Notes: generated by a model from the letters alone, not told the origin. Counted from the stretch's first letter, positions 50,361 through 60,801 are shown. The stretch: DNA of 64,000 nucleotides from Candidatus Aminicenantota bacterium (GCA_029938635.1 JAOZUQ010000002.1:1-64000); one strand, 5' to 3'. Program-made: numbers and translations.

Positions 50361-51162
50361 TTTATTAATTGCGTTGATCGCAATAACAGGATGTAAAGCT
50401 AAAAAAGATGTAGAACTTGACCCGTCCGGATTAGGTTCCGATAAAGCCATCTATGAGAGAGCACAAAAACTGGGAAGAAAAGATGCGGAAAAATCCAGGT
50501 TATTATATAAAGAGATCCTGCAGGTTTATCCTGACAGTGTATATGCAAGAAAAGCAAAAATAGGGATAGCCGATTCTTACTTTAAACAAAGAGATTCAAG
50601 TTCATTGATAATAGCAGCATCTGAATACCAGGAATTTGTGAATCTGTACCCGAACTCACCCGATTCTATATATGCAAAATTCAGGATAGGTAAATGTTAT
50701 GAAAGACGGAGCAAGAGTGCCGGAAGAGACCAGACTAATACAAAACAGGCAATTACTGCATATGAAAGCCTGCAGAAGATGTATCCGGGAACAGAAGAAT
50801 CTGATAAAGCCGATGTGATTTTGAAAAAACTGAAACAGAGACTCGGGCAGCATTATTTCGGGATCGGAATGGCAAATTACAGATTAAAAGCATTCAAGGG
50901 AGCGATCGATCGTTTTAAGCAGGTTATTGACAATTACCCCGACTTCACAAAATATGACAAACTTTACTATTTCACCGGAAAAAGCTATGCCATGATGAAA
51001 GATTATGACTCTTCCATTTCATTCTATCAGAAGATCTTAAACAGCTTCCCGAAATCAAAATATGTGAATGGATCTAAAAAACAGATTAAAAAACTTATGA
51101 TAGAGAAAGAAGCAGCGCCGAAAATAGAGGAAAAAGAGGAAGAGAAAAAGGAAGAAAATTAA
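50338..51162 (+). CDS. BamD-like TPR lipoprotein
   Basis: A 274-residue lipoprotein. The lipobox ITGC places the acylated cysteine at about residue 19. Tetratricopeptide repeats fill residues ~35-245 (KSRLLYKEILQVYPDSVYARKAKIGIADSYF, AASEYQEFVNLYPNSPDSIYAKFRIGKCY and others), matching BamD/YfiO of the outer-membrane barrel assembly machine. The tail is a Glu/Lys-rich stretch (EEKEEEKKEE), likely disordered. AAGGAGAAAAGA precedes the ATG inside the rpe gene. The alternative is a CpoB/YbgF-like TPR protein. It ends convergently, overlapping rmuC by 4 nt. Confidence 0.75.
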   Translation: MKKLVLINLLIALIAITGCKAKKDVELDPSGLGSDKAIYERAQKLGRKDAEKSRLLYKEILQVYPDSVYARKAKIGIADSYFKQRDSSSLIIAASEYQEFVNLYPNSPDSIYAKFRIGKCYERRSKSAGRDQTNTKQAITAYESLQKMYPGTEESDKADVILKKLKQRLGQHYFGIGMANYRLKAFKGAIDRFKQVIDNYPDFTKYDKLYYFTGKSYAMMKDYDSSISFYQKILNSFPKSKYVNGSKKQIKKLMIEKEAAPKIEEKEEEKKEEN

Positions 51163-52475
51163 TCAGAATCCGGTAATTTTTCTGAAATATTTTTTGTAGT
51201 CTTTGCACCCAGTTCTTTCAGTTTTTCAATTCTGCCTAAAATTGTATCGCCCTTTTTACCTCCGGTTACAAGTTTATTCATAGCGGAATCATAACTGGAA
51301 CGGGCAATATCAAGTTTGTCACCGATATTCTCAAGATCAGATACAAAATTTACAAATTTATCATATAATGCACCACCCTGCCGGGCGATCTCAGAAACAT
51401 TCTTCTTCTGCTTTTCATGCTTCCACAGATATGAGACGGTCTTAAGGGTTGCCAGCAAAGTTGAAGTTGTCACAAACACTATGTTTCTTTCAAGCGCATC
51501 CTCTACTATTTTCTGATCATTCTTAAGGGCAAGAACAAGTGCAGATTCAATTGGCATATACATAAGAATATAATCAGGAGAATTGATCTCGTAAAGATTC
51601 TGATAATTCTTCTTACTTAAGCCTGAGATATGTTCAGTTATACTTTTCATATGATCTTTAAGAAAGTGCTCTCTTTCAACCTGATCCTCAGTGTTAAAAT
51701 ATCTTTCATAGGCTGTAAGAGAAACCTTTGAATCGATTATCACATGTTTCCCTTCCGGAAGATGAATAATGAAATCCGGCCTTTGCTTCCTGTTATCATC
51801 TGCAGTAAATACATCCTGCTTTGTGTAGTGAATATTCTCTTCCAGGCCTGCTTTTTCCAGTACTCTTTCCAGGCTCAACTCTCCCCAATCACCCTGAAGT
51901 TTCGAATCACCTTTCAGAGCTTTCGCCAGATTATCCGCATCCCTGCTAACCTGCCGGTTAAGATCCATGAGAGATTTTATCTCTCCCTTAAGTGAAATAA
52001 CCTCTCTGCTTTCATCTTTATGAAGAGTCTCTATATCTTTCTTAAAATCTGATAACTTATCTCTGAACGGAAAGATTATCTTTGAAATGTTCTGTTCATT
52101 AATTTCAGTAAATTTTCTGCTTTTCTCATCAAGGATACGATTAGCTACATTTTCAAATTCAGTTTGGAATTTTTTCTGAAGCTCACCCATCTCCTTTTTA
52201 TCATTTTCCAGTCTCTCTTTTATATTTCTGAATGATTCGCGGAGCGAAGTAAGATCATTGTTAAGGTTCAGGATGATCTCCCCTTTTTCTGTGAGAAGCC
52301 GTTCTTTACTTTTTAACTCCTCTTCCAGCTTGGTGTAGATCTCCCGGGGGACATAATCTTTAAGTATCTGATTTGAACTGACTCCGGCCGATTTTCCTCC
52401 TGCTATCTTCAGTACAAGTAAAAAAATAATCACCAATAATCCACCAAGAATGATCATCAATTCGGTATTCCCCAT
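51159..52475 (-). CDS. rmuC: DNA recombination protein RmuC
   Basis: About 438 residues: a membrane helix near the N-terminus (MIILGGLLVIIFLLVLKIAG), a long coiled coil (~40-185) and the RmuC nuclease-like domain (~195-370) with GDWGELSLERVLEKAGL, RPDFIIHLPEGKHVIIDSKVSLTAYE and YILMYMPIESAL. The E/D...D-S-K pattern in the IDSKV segment is the restriction-endonuclease-like core. RmuC limits inversions at short inverted repeats. The ATG at 52475 is chosen because AAAGGAG is 9 nt upstream; it abuts the TTG in the ORF track. It is divergent from mutS, another DNA-maintenance gene. Confidence 0.92.
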   Translation of the reverse strand: MGNTELMIILGGLLVIIFLLVLKIAGGKSAGVSSNQILKDYVPREIYTKLEEELKSKERLLTEKGEIILNLNNDLTSLRESFRNIKERLENDKKEMGELQKKFQTEFENVANRILDEKSRKFTEINEQNISKIIFPFRDKLSDFKKDIETLHKDESREVISLKGEIKSLMDLNRQVSRDADNLAKALKGDSKLQGDWGELSLERVLEKAGLEENIHYTKQDVFTADDNRKQRPDFIIHLPEGKHVIIDSKVSLTAYERYFNTEDQVEREHFLKDHMKSITEHISGLSKKNYQNLYEINSPDYILMYMPIESALVLALKNDQKIVEDALERNIVFVTTSTLLATLKTVSYLWKHEKQKKNVSEIARQGGALYDKFVNFVSDLENIGDKLDIARSSYDSAMNKLVTGGKKGDTILGRIEKLKELGAKTTKNISEKLPDSD

Positions 52476-52621
52476 AGTCTCCAACTCCTTTAAAAGACTT
52501 TAAATTAATTGTTATCACTTGTCAATCAACGCTGTTTCTTCCAGACGGTGTGGAATATACCTTCCGATTTTATAAGCTTTCCAGTCTTCTCTATTGTCAG
52601 CTTTTTGTACCAGCTGGCATA

Positions 52622-52630
52622 TGATATAAT
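52622..52630 (+). promoter_or_regulatory. Extended -10 promoter, leaderless mutS
   Basis: TGATATAAT ends 6 nt before the mutS ATG. The gap TTTCTA contains no Shine-Dalgarno sequence, and no -35 at the right distance is convincing, as expected for an extended -10 promoter. Confidence 0.55.
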
Positions 52631-52636
52631 TTTCTA

Positions 52637-55276
52637 ATGGAGAACGGAAAGATCACACCGATGGTGAAACAATATTTTGAGATCAAGAAAAACTATCCCG
52701 ACTCCATACTTTTTTTCCGAATGGGTGATTTTTACGAAATGTTCTTTGAAGATGCAAAGATCGCAGCTCCCATTCTGGAAGTTGTCCTCACTTCAAGGAA
52801 CAAAAAAAAGGACAACTCGGTTCCTCTTTGCGGAATACCCTACCATGCAAAAGACCACTATGCCTCAAAGCTGTTAAAGAAGGGGTTTAAAGTAGCTGTC
52901 TGTGAACAGATCGAAGATCCGGCACTTGCAATCGGCCTGGTTAAAAGAGATGTCACGCAGATACTTACTCCCGCAACAGCACTTGAGATCGATCTTCCGG
53001 AAGAAAAGATAAATAATTATGTTGTTTCGTTATACCGCGATGAGAAGACCATTGCGATTGCTTCGATAGATCTTGCTGTATCATCTTTCGAAGTAAGAAG
53101 TTTTGAACTTTCAAATATGGATTCCTTCTTTAACGAGTTTTACAAGAAAACTTCACAGGAGATCGTGATCCCGGATGATTTTGAAAATGAACTTAACAAT
53201 ATAATGAAAAGATTCCCGGAATTCTCCAATATACTTGTCAATAAATTTGAACTATTTGAATATAATTATTTCGAATGTGAAAATATAATCAAAACTCAAC
53301 TTGATGTAAAAACTCTCGAAGGATTAGGGTTAACCGGATACGATTCTGCTATTATAGCCGCAGGCGTATTGTTGAAATATATCAGATCGGTAAGAAGATC
53401 GGATTTTTCAAATATTTCCAGCCTCCACTTTGTTCCAAGAGAAGATTATCTGATCCTCGATCAGGTGACATTCAAGAATCTTGAAATCCTTAAAAATCTC
53501 CAGACAGGCACTTCGAAAGGGAGCCTGATAAATTCAATAGACCTTACCATAACTCCAATGGGAAGGCGATTATTGAAAGAATGGCTGTCATATCCTCTGA
53601 CTGATGCAAAAAAAATTGAGGACAGACTCAATGGCGTAGATGAATTCTCGCAAAACCTGATCGTTCGATCCGAGATGAGAAAACTTTTAAAGAGGTCCGG
53701 AGACCTTGCCAAACTCAACACCAAAATATCATTGAATATTGCTCTCCCCCTCCACCTTCTGACACTTAAGGAATCTTTGAGTATCATTCCGGAGATAAAA
53801 AAGGAGTCGGGAAGCCTCAGATCAGATATTCTCAGAAATGCAATTGATGGACTCGACAATCTGGAAAAAGTGATCGGCCTTATAGATTCTTCGATAGCGG
53901 AAGATCCTGCAAATAACATCAATAACGGAAATTTTATCAAAGATGGATACAACAGAGATCTTGATGAGTTGAGAACTATCAGCAGAGATGCAAAAGAGAT
54001 AATCTCCGCTATGGAGAGAGAGGAGAAAGAATCAACTGGTATCCCGTCATTGAAGATCAAATATAACAGGGTGTTCGGTTATTTTATCGAGGTCACTAAC
54101 ACCCACCTTAAACTTGTTCCACCCGATTATATCCGGAAACAGACATTAGTTAATTCCGAGAGATTTATAACTGATGAGCTGAAAAAAATGGAAGACAAGA
54201 TACTTAAAGCGGATGAAAAGATCATTAAGACAGAAAAAGAGTTGTTTTCAGGAGTGATCAGCAAGATCCGTGAATATTCAGCAGCACTAAATAAAAACTC
54301 AGATCTGTGTGCTCTTCTCGATGTCCTCTCCGCCGGGGGAGAATTGGCAATGGGGAGAAACTACATCCGGCCCGGGATCAACGAAAGCAGTGAAATTATA
54401 ATAAAGGAAGGGCGCCACCCAGTTCTCGAATCAAAAAACGAAACAAGTTTTATTCCCAATGATACGAACATGAGTTCGAGTTCAGATCAGATCCTTGTCA
54501 TTACCGGCCCGAATATGGGTGGAAAGTCTACCTATCTTCGCCAGAATGCTTTAATTATCATTCTTGCTCAGATCGGATATTTCATTCCGGCCGAGGAAGC
54601 ATCCATCGGTATATGCGACAGAATCTTCACAAGGATCGGTGCTTCGGATTCGCTGATCGAAGGTAAATCCACTTTTCTTGTCGAAATGATCGAAACATCT
54701 GTGATCCTCAACAATATGAGTAAAAGGTCCCTTATTCTACTCGATGAGATAGGGAGGGGAACTTCAACTTTCGACGGATTATCAATTGCCTGGTCGGTAA
54801 TTGAATACCTCCATTCAGTAAAAGAACAACCCAAGACACTCTTTGCAACACATTACCATGAGCTCACTGAATTATCCGATATTCTGGAAAGGGTGAAGAA
54901 TTATCATATTTCGGTCAGGGAGTGGGATGATAATGTAGTTTTTCTCCACAAAATAGTCCCGGGCGCTACAGATCAGAGCTTCGGTATTCATGTTGCAAAA
55001 ATCGCAGGGATCCCTCCTGCAGTTATCGAAAGGGCTAAGGATATTCTGCTCAACCTTGAGAAGAAGGAGTTGGACAGAATGGTCGTTGAAAGAATTTCCG
55101 GTAAGATAAACCTGATCCCTGAAAAACAGAAAGCACTATTTCCTAACGATAAGGAATTAAAAGTGTGGGATGAGATCAGAGATAGGCTTAAAGAGATAGA
55201 TATTACAAAAATGACCCCACTGGAAGCACTTAATATCCTCCACTACCTGAAACACAAAAGCGAACACTTTAAATAA
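52637..55276 (+). CDS. mutS: DNA mismatch repair protein MutS
   Basis: Mismatch sensor and ABC-type ATPase, 879 residues. The mismatch-binding F-x-E lies in RMGDFYEMF (~35), showing this is MutS1 rather than MutS2. Core and clamp domains follow (~270-580). The ATPase has Walker A GPNMGGKSTYLRQ (~622), Walker B LILLDEIGRGTSTFDG (~700) and the H-loop THYHEL. The C-terminal dimerisation tail is present. MutL is not adjacent. It is divergent from rmuC and ends 3 nt from convergent ahcY. Confidence 0.97.
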   Translation: MENGKITPMVKQYFEIKKNYPDSILFFRMGDFYEMFFEDAKIAAPILEVVLTSRNKKKDNSVPLCGIPYHAKDHYASKLLKKGFKVAVCEQIEDPALAIGLVKRDVTQILTPATALEIDLPEEKINNYVVSLYRDEKTIAIASIDLAVSSFEVRSFELSNMDSFFNEFYKKTSQEIVIPDDFENELNNIMKRFPEFSNILVNKFELFEYNYFECENIIKTQLDVKTLEGLGLTGYDSAIIAAGVLLKYIRSVRRSDFSNISSLHFVPREDYLILDQVTFKNLEILKNLQTGTSKGSLINSIDLTITPMGRRLLKEWLSYPLTDAKKIEDRLNGVDEFSQNLIVRSEMRKLLKRSGDLAKLNTKISLNIALPLHLLTLKESLSIIPEIKKESGSLRSDILRNAIDGLDNLEKVIGLIDSSIAEDPANNINNGNFIKDGYNRDLDELRTISRDAKEIISAMEREEKESTGIPSLKIKYNRVFGYFIEVTNTHLKLVPPDYIRKQTLVNSERFITDELKKMEDKILKADEKIIKTEKELFSGVISKIREYSAALNKNSDLCALLDVLSAGGELAMGRNYIRPGINESSEIIIKEGRHPVLESKNETSFIPNDTNMSSSSDQILVITGPNMGGKSTYLRQNALIIILAQIGYFIPAEEASIGICDRIFTRIGASDSLIEGKSTFLVEMIETSVILNNMSKRSLILLDEIGRGTSTFDGLSIAWSVIEYLHSVKEQPKTLFATHYHELTELSDILERVKNYHISVREWDDNVVFLHKIVPGATDQSFGIHVAKIAGIPPAVIERAKDILLNLEKKELDRMVVERISGKINLIPEKQKALFPNDKELKVWDEIRDRLKEIDITKMTPLEALNILHYLKHKSEHFK

Positions 55277-55279
55277 ATA

Positions 55280-56704
55280 TTAATATCTGTAGTAATCAGG
55301 TTTGTATGGTCCTTCTATAGGAACCTGGAGATAGTCAGATTGCTTCTGGGTCATTCTGGTCAATTTCACTCCAAGTTTATCAAGATGGAGTTGCGCTACC
55401 TCTTCGTCCAGTTTTTTCGGAAGAGTGTAAACCTTCTTTTCATATTTATTTTTTACTAATTCTATCTGAGCAAGGCATTGGTTTGTAAAACTTGTGCTCA
55501 TTACAAAACTCGGATGTCCGGTTGCACAGCCCAGATTAACAAGCCTTCCTTCAGCAAGAACTAAGATCGATCTGCCTGACTTGAGGGTCCATTTATCAAC
55601 CTGAGGTTTAATATTTGTTTTTTTACAATCGGAAGAATTCTCCAGATATGACATTTCGATCTCATTGTCAAAGTGTCCTATATTACATAAGATCGCACCT
55701 TCCTTCATCTCTTCCATATGCTTACCGTTTATAACATTCAGGTTCCCTGTAGCTGTTACAACTATATCTATATCATCAATAATATCTTCAACTTTGCACA
55801 CTTCAAAACCTTCCATTGCTGCCTGAAGAGCACAGATCGGGTCTATCTCCGTAACAAAAACCTTGGCCCCGAATCCGACCAGTGATTGCGCACTCCCTTT
55901 ACCAACATCACCATAACCGCATACAAGAACTTTTTTTCCTGCAAGCATTATATCTGTAGCTCTCTTGATCCCGTCAACAAGTGATTCACGGCATCCGTAA
56001 AGATTATCAAACTTCGATTTAGTAACAGAGTCATTTACATTAATGGCCGGGAAAAGCAACTTACCCTCTTTTTCAAACTGATAAAGCCTGTGAACTCCGG
56101 TAGTTGTTTCTTCAGAAACCCCTTTGATAGCTGATGAAAGTTTACTCCAATATTTCGGATCTTTTTTTAATCCCTCTTTTATTCTGTTCATCAGGATCCG
56201 CTCTTCTTCAATATCATAATTTTTTGAAACCATTTCAGGATTATTCTCAGCTTCCACACCTTTATGGATCAAGACAGTTGCATCTCCTCCATCATCAACA
56301 ATAAGGTCCGGGCCTGATCCGTCAGGCCATGTAAGAGCCTGCTCAAGAGCCCACCAGTATTCTTCAAGATTTTCACCCTTCCAGGCAAATACTGCCGCCT
56401 TTCCATTTGCTGCAATAGCTGCTGCTGCATGATCCTGGGTAGAAAAAATATTGCATGAAGACCATCTGACATCCGCGCCAAGTTCAAGCAGCGTATCTAT
56501 CAGCATTGCGGTTTGAATTGTCATATGGAGACTTCCGGTAACTTTCAACCCTTTCAAAGGTTTCTCTTTTCCGTATTTTTCCCTTACCGCCATAAGCCCG
56601 GGCATTTCTGCTTCAGCAAGGACCATCTCTTTATCTCCCCATTCAGCAAGTGAAAGATCTGCAACTTTATTTTTTAAATTAAGATCAAGCTCTATATATT
56701 CCAT
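55280..56704 (-). CDS. ahcY: Adenosylhomocysteinase
   Basis: NAD-dependent enzyme (474 residues) splitting S-adenosylhomocysteine to adenosine and homocysteine in the methyl cycle. Signatures are [16 protein letters not shown] (~82), [13 protein letters not shown] (~137), the NAD-binding [11 protein letters not shown] (~255), NIGHFDNEI (~337) and [19 protein letters not shown] (~395). The C-terminal KPDYYRY tail that closes the NAD site is present. The Shine-Dalgarno AGGAG precedes TATAAA and the ATG. The extra internal segment around residues 150-185 is the usual insert of bacterial long-form enzymes. It is not in an operon with metK or metH here. Confidence 0.96.
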   Translation of the reverse strand: MEYIELDLNLKNKVADLSLAEWGDKEMVLAEAEMPGLMAVREKYGKEKPLKGLKVTGSLHMTIQTAMLIDTLLELGADVRWSSCNIFSTQDHAAAAIAANGKAAVFAWKGENLEEYWWALEQALTWPDGSGPDLIVDDGGDATVLIHKGVEAENNPEMVSKNYDIEEERILMNRIKEGLKKDPKYWSKLSSAIKGVSEETTTGVHRLYQFEKEGKLLFPAINVNDSVTKSKFDNLYGCRESLVDGIKRATDIMLAGKKVLVCGYGDVGKGSAQSLVGFGAKVFVTEIDPICALQAAMEGFEVCKVEDIIDDIDIVVTATGNLNVINGKHMEEMKEGAILCNIGHFDNEIEMSYLENSSDCKKTNIKPQVDKWTLKSGRSILVLAEGRLVNLGCATGHPSFVMSTSFTNQCLAQIELVKNKYEKKVYTLPKKLDEEVAQLHLDKLGVKLTRMTQKQSDYLQVPIEGPYKPDYYRY

Positions 56705-56809
56705 TTTATACTCCTGTTATTTCCCTTCGGATTATTAATAAACTCGGCACTATATTAACATGTTTCAGCCTGATTGTCTAAATATCAGGTAAGAGTTATG
56801 GTGGAGATA

Positions 56810-58507
56810 TTAATTATTCAGGAAGTTATCTTTTAACATGCCGATCTCACTTCCATAATTTTCAATCAATGCAGTTATCCTGCTTATCAGATATGCCGAC
56901 TTCCCCTTTGAATCTGTGAGAAAGAACTTGAAAAGCTTTCTCTTCTCAGGGAACTTTTCTGCGACAGGGAGATAGAGAGCGAGACGGTAAACAACCGATG
57001 CCATTTCAATTAAATAGTTCGCAACAAAATCAAGAAACTCCTTTGAGTCAAGTTCTTTAACTCTGCCGGTGATATCCTCCATTTCATTAACAAAACCGAG
57101 GATCTGTTCCTTCTCATCGTTCAATGAGGAAATATTGATATCCAGAGTATCACTAATCAAATAAAAAAAGAATCCGGAAGTAACGGCACCTATTGCAGCC
57201 ACAACCTGCAATTGAGTAGTCCCTTCATAAATATTTGTGATCCTTGCATCACGATATAATCTTTCAATTGGGAAGTCCTTTATATAACCGACACCACCAT
57301 GGATCTGAAGCGAATCGTAAGCGATGCTGTTTGAAAGTTCAGTACAAACAAACTTACCGAGTGGGGTAAGAAAATTTGATAAGGTAGCTGCTTTTTTAAG
57401 CTCGGGCCTTACAATTTCCCCTCTGGCAGCTCTCTTTTCAAACATCTCATGCTCATCCACGGCTAGTGCTGCATTATACAGTAATAACCTGGAAGTTTCG
57501 ATCTCAACTTCCATCCTGTTCAGCATCTGATAAACCGCCGGGAAGTTAACAATTTTCTTTCCGAACTGGATTCTCTCATTTGAATATTTTACAGCCTCTT
57601 CAAAAGCAGCCTGAGCAATACCCAGAGCCTGAGCCGATGTGGCAAGCCTTGCACCATTCAGGAGGCTCATCATATATTTTATCAGCCCGAACCGTCTCTT
57701 TCCTACCAGTTCACATTCTGCCATATTGTATTGAAGTTCACATGTAGGGGAACCATGGATCCCGAGTTTTTCCTCGATCCTGCGCACTATAAGATTCTCA
57801 TCCTTTTCATACAGCATCATCGACAGGCCCCTTCCATCATTCTGATCTTCCTCTGTCCTTGCCAGAACCAGATGAACATCGCCCCCACCATTTGTAATAA
57901 AATGTTTAACACCATTTAAATACCACTTCCCGTCCTTTTCAATACCACGGAGTTTAACAGTTTGAAGATCACTTCCTGAATCCGGTTCCGTAAGCGACAT
58001 TGCCCCGCTGACCTCGCCGGAGGCAAACTTTGGAAGGACCCTGTTCTTTTGTTCTTCAGTTCCAAATTTCTGTATAGTTACCGCAATATCCTGCAGGCCG
58101 AAAAGATTCATAAGGGAAGCATCAGCTTGAGAGATCATCTCTATGATCACGTTGTTTATCACTATCGGAAGATGCAGTCCTCCATATTTTTTTTCAAGGG
58201 TCCCGCCCATTAAACCGGCATCCGCCAGAACATCCATATTCTCTTTTGTCCCATCCGCCCATTCAACATCTCCGTCTTTAAATCTGGCTCCGCTCTTATC
58301 AACAGATTCCGCCCTCGGCCAGATAAAATCAGTTGCTATTTTACCGGCATTATCAAGCAGCATACCATACCATTCCCATGCTTCTTCAACACTATTCAGG
58401 GATTCCGGCCCATTATCATTGAATCCATTCTCGAGTTCTGAAATTACTTCATCAATATTTATGAATTTGAGTAAAAACTCACGGTTCTCATTAAAATAAT
58501 TACCCAT
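56810..58507 (-). CDS. Acyl-CoA dehydrogenase with C-terminal extension
   Basis: FAD enzyme of 565 residues, longer than the usual ~380. The core has MSLTEPDSGSDLQTVKL (~170), the FAD contact FITNGG (~203), ERIQFGKKI (~312), the hallmark IHGGVGYIKDFPIERLYRDARI (~400) and the catalytic glutamate in NIYEGTTQLQ (~427). A ~55-residue N-terminal lead and a ~130-residue helical C-terminus are extra, as in AidB-like and DUF4445-free long ACADs of anaerobes. It overlaps etfA by 8 nt, so it forms an etfB-etfA-acd operon. The acyl substrate is unknown. Confidence 0.88.
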   Translation of the reverse strand: MGNYFNENREFLLKFINIDEVISELENGFNDNGPESLNSVEEAWEWYGMLLDNAGKIATDFIWPRAESVDKSGARFKDGDVEWADGTKENMDVLADAGLMGGTLEKKYGGLHLPIVINNVIIEMISQADASLMNLFGLQDIAVTIQKFGTEEQKNRVLPKFASGEVSGAMSLTEPDSGSDLQTVKLRGIEKDGKWYLNGVKHFITNGGGDVHLVLARTEEDQNDGRGLSMMLYEKDENLIVRRIEEKLGIHGSPTCELQYNMAECELVGKRRFGLIKYMMSLLNGARLATSAQALGIAQAAFEEAVKYSNERIQFGKKIVNFPAVYQMLNRMEVEIETSRLLLYNAALAVDEHEMFEKRAARGEIVRPELKKAATLSNFLTPLGKFVCTELSNSIAYDSLQIHGGVGYIKDFPIERLYRDARITNIYEGTTQLQVVAAIGAVTSGFFFYLISDTLDINISSLNDEKEQILGFVNEMEDITGRVKELDSKEFLDFVANYLIEMASVVYRLALYLPVAEKFPEKRKLFKFFLTDSKGKSAYLISRITALIENYGSEIGMLKDNFLNN

Positions 58508-59501
58508 TCAGGTCCTCCTTCAGATACCTCATCATCACCGGTATTATCGTTTTCATATCCTCAACTATTCCAAAATGTGAAATATGGAAGATTGGCGCTT
58601 TCGGATCGGAATTAACAGCAATGATCTTTGAGGATTCATCCATACCTGCTCTGTGCTGGATAGATCCTGATATCCCGAATGCAATATAGAGCTTCGGTCT
58701 GACCACCGCTCCCGTCTGGCCTATCTGCCGCGATTTATCTATATACCCTGAGTCAACTGCCGCCCGGCTGCCGCCAAGTTCAGCTCCCAGCATATCCGCC
58801 AGATCACTGAGGAGCTTGAAATTCTCTCTGGTACCTACACCGGCACCTCCTGCAACAATGATATCCGACCTGTTAAAATGCACTTTTTTCTCTTTTGGAA
58901 GAATTTTTAAAAAATCATTTATGAACCAATTATCCTGAAGGATCATTTCGAAATCTTCAGATTTGATCTCATTTTTATTCATACTTTCCGGAACCTTCAT
59001 AACACCTTCCCTCACCGTAGACATTACCGGCCTGGAATCGGGTGAAATAATCGTTGCAAGAATGTTCCCCCCGAATGCCGGCCTTACCTGATATAAGATT
59101 TTTCCCTTATCTTTGAAATCATCAATATAAAGGTGAGTGCAATCAGCCGTCAGGCCCGCCTTTAGAGATGAACTGATAAGCGGAGCTATCTCTCTTCCAA
59201 GGCTGGTTGCTCCGAACAACACTATATCCGGATCTTCGGAAAGGATCATTTTTTCGATTATATTCTTGATTGCAATTGTATGTGAATCCATAAGGCGTTT
59301 TTCACTGAATGAGACCAACCTGTTAAGGCCGGATGAGAAAAGATCGTCACTATTGACCGGAAGTTCATCTCCTGCAAACATTCCGACAACTTCTCCTCCA
59401 AATGGCTCTACCAGAGATGAGGCTTTAGCACTGAGTTCTGCTGTTACATCTCTGAGTTTGCCCGTAACAGGATTTTTTTCGATAAAGATTGCGATCTTCA
59501 T
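58500..59501 (-). CDS. etfA: Electron transfer flavoprotein, alpha subunit
   Basis: A 333-residue subunit with the N-terminal ETF Rossmann-like domain (IAIFIEKNPVTGKLRDVTAEL) and the C-terminal FAD domain (~205-325): VAGGAGVGTRENF, GGSRAAVDSGYI, RQIGQTGAVVRPKLYIAFGISGSIQHRAGM and IIAVNSDPKAPIF. It lies 1 nt downstream of etfB. It carries electrons between the acyl-CoA dehydrogenase and its partners. With the EtfB features it may belong to the bifurcating group, which holds a second FAD. Confidence 0.93.
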   Translation of the reverse strand: MKIAIFIEKNPVTGKLRDVTAELSAKASSLVEPFGGEVVGMFAGDELPVNSDDLFSSGLNRLVSFSEKRLMDSHTIAIKNIIEKMILSEDPDIVLFGATSLGREIAPLISSSLKAGLTADCTHLYIDDFKDKGKILYQVRPAFGGNILATIISPDSRPVMSTVREGVMKVPESMNKNEIKSEDFEMILQDNWFINDFLKILPKEKKVHFNRSDIIVAGGAGVGTRENFKLLSDLADMLGAELGGSRAAVDSGYIDKSRQIGQTGAVVRPKLYIAFGISGSIQHRAGMDESSKIIAVNSDPKAPIFHISHFGIVEDMKTIIPVMMRYLKEDLNG

Positions 59502-60359
59502 TTAGTTTTTCCCCGAATAATCTTTAACTATTTCTTTTACCAAACCCATTACGCCACCTTCATTATTCTCAAACAATGTAAGATCTCCACCTTTGAGAAC
59601 AATGCTTTTTATCTTATGAACTTTCGTGGGACTTCCGTTGAGTCCGCATTTATCCGGATCAAGCCCAAGATCATCGAAGGTGAGAACAGGAATTGCCCAT
59701 CCGTTTTTTTTATATCTGATTTTATCTTTATCGGAAATATTGGATTCGAGCTCAGATCTGAAATATTTAAGCATATTAATAGAATTCGGATATCTCGGTT
59801 CGTTCGCATCAGATGTAATGGTCATGAGGAGAGGAACCCAGGCACTTATTACTTCGGTCAGAACATCGCTGTCCTTTTCAACTACTATATTTTCATTTTT
59901 GATCTCTACGAGATTCCTTACATATGAAACAATATTGAGCCCCAGTTTTTCAGCTACCTGAGGCCCTACCTGTGCAGTATCCCCGTCAATAGCCTGCCTT
60001 CCGGCAAGGTAAAGATCAAATTTTCCCAGATATCTGATCGCTTCAGAAAGAACGTAGGACGTTGCAAGTGTATCAGAGCCGGCAAATTTTCTATCAGATA
60101 TTAAATAAACTTTGTCTGCCCCCATATATAAAGAGTGTTTGAGTATATCTACAGCTTTCGGTGGCCCCATAGTAATAATAGTTACTTCTGCTCCTGTAAG
60201 GCCTTTTATCTCAAGGGCCATTTCAAGTGCATTCAGATCCTCCGGATTAAAAATTGCAGGCAGTGCCGCCCGGTTTACAGTACCATCCTCTTTCATCGAA
60301 TCCCCGGTGACATTTGCCGTATCCGGAACCTGCTTTACCATTACAATGATTTTTTTCAT
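59502..60359 (-). CDS. etfB: Electron transfer flavoprotein, beta subunit (bifurcating-type motifs)
   Basis: A 285-residue beta subunit. MVKQVPDT opens the protein. NPEDLNALEMALEIK, VTIITMGPP and the segment GRQAIDGDTAQVGP (~122) are typical of EtfB from flavin-based electron-bifurcating systems, in which NADH reduces crotonyl-CoA-like acceptors and ferredoxin. The start at 60359 follows AGAGGTCGAT; the 10 extra codons in the ORF track are dropped. It opens the operon etfB, etfA, acd. Bifurcation is inferred from motifs and not shown by sequence alone. Confidence 0.92.
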   Translation of the reverse strand: MKKIIVMVKQVPDTANVTGDSMKEDGTVNRAALPAIFNPEDLNALEMALEIKGLTGAEVTIITMGPPKAVDILKHSLYMGADKVYLISDRKFAGSDTLATSYVLSEAIRYLGKFDLYLAGRQAIDGDTAQVGPQVAEKLGLNIVSYVRNLVEIKNENIVVEKDSDVLTEVISAWVPLLMTITSDANEPRYPNSINMLKYFRSELESNISDKDKIRYKKNGWAIPVLTFDDLGLDPDKCGLNGSPTKVHKIKSIVLKGGDLTLFENNEGGVMGLVKEIVKDYSGKN

Positions 60360-60522
60360 ATCGACCTCTGCTTCGTTTATCTTTAACAATATTTACCATA
60401 ATAGAAATTAAAGTCAACCAGGACACTCCCATTAAGCCGGACCGAACCTTATCCTTGACATTTTCTTTCAGGTAAAGTATTTCCTTTTTAAGGACGATTT
60501 TATTTAAACTTAAGGATTAACT

Positions 60523-60795
60523 TTGTATAAAAACTTACTTCCAGGCAGATATCCGATAACGGTCGAAGGAGAGATCATCAAATTTTCGATCGGTAAAAAA
60601 AAATTCGGAATTTCAAAGATCAATTTCATGAACAATGAGGATATAATAGTTGATTGTATTTTCGACCTGAAGAAAGAGAAGATGCTCTTCCCTCTTCAAA
60701 AGGGGACAGGGAACAATTTTTATCTCGGGAAGTACTCCGAATATCACATCCGGATCGATTTCAACGATCTGGAAATTGCAAGAATAATTTCCTGA
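60523..60795 (+). CDS. Uncharacterised 90-residue protein
   Basis: Not recognised. The product looks beta-rich, with short alternating strands (YPITVEGEIIKFSIGKKKFGISKINFM, YHIRIDFNDLEIARIIS), no signal peptide and no cysteines. The pattern vaguely recalls a PilZ-like or other small beta-barrel domain but lacks the RxxxR and DxSxxG motifs. It starts with TTG after AAGGA. It runs convergently towards a radical SAM gene, ending 6 nt away, and follows the etf promoter region divergently. Confidence 0.55.
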   Translation: MYKNLLPGRYPITVEGEIIKFSIGKKKFGISKINFMNNEDIIVDCIFDLKKEKMLFPLQKGTGNNFYLGKYSEYHIRIDFNDLEIARIIS

Positions 60796-60801
60796 TCTTT
60801 T

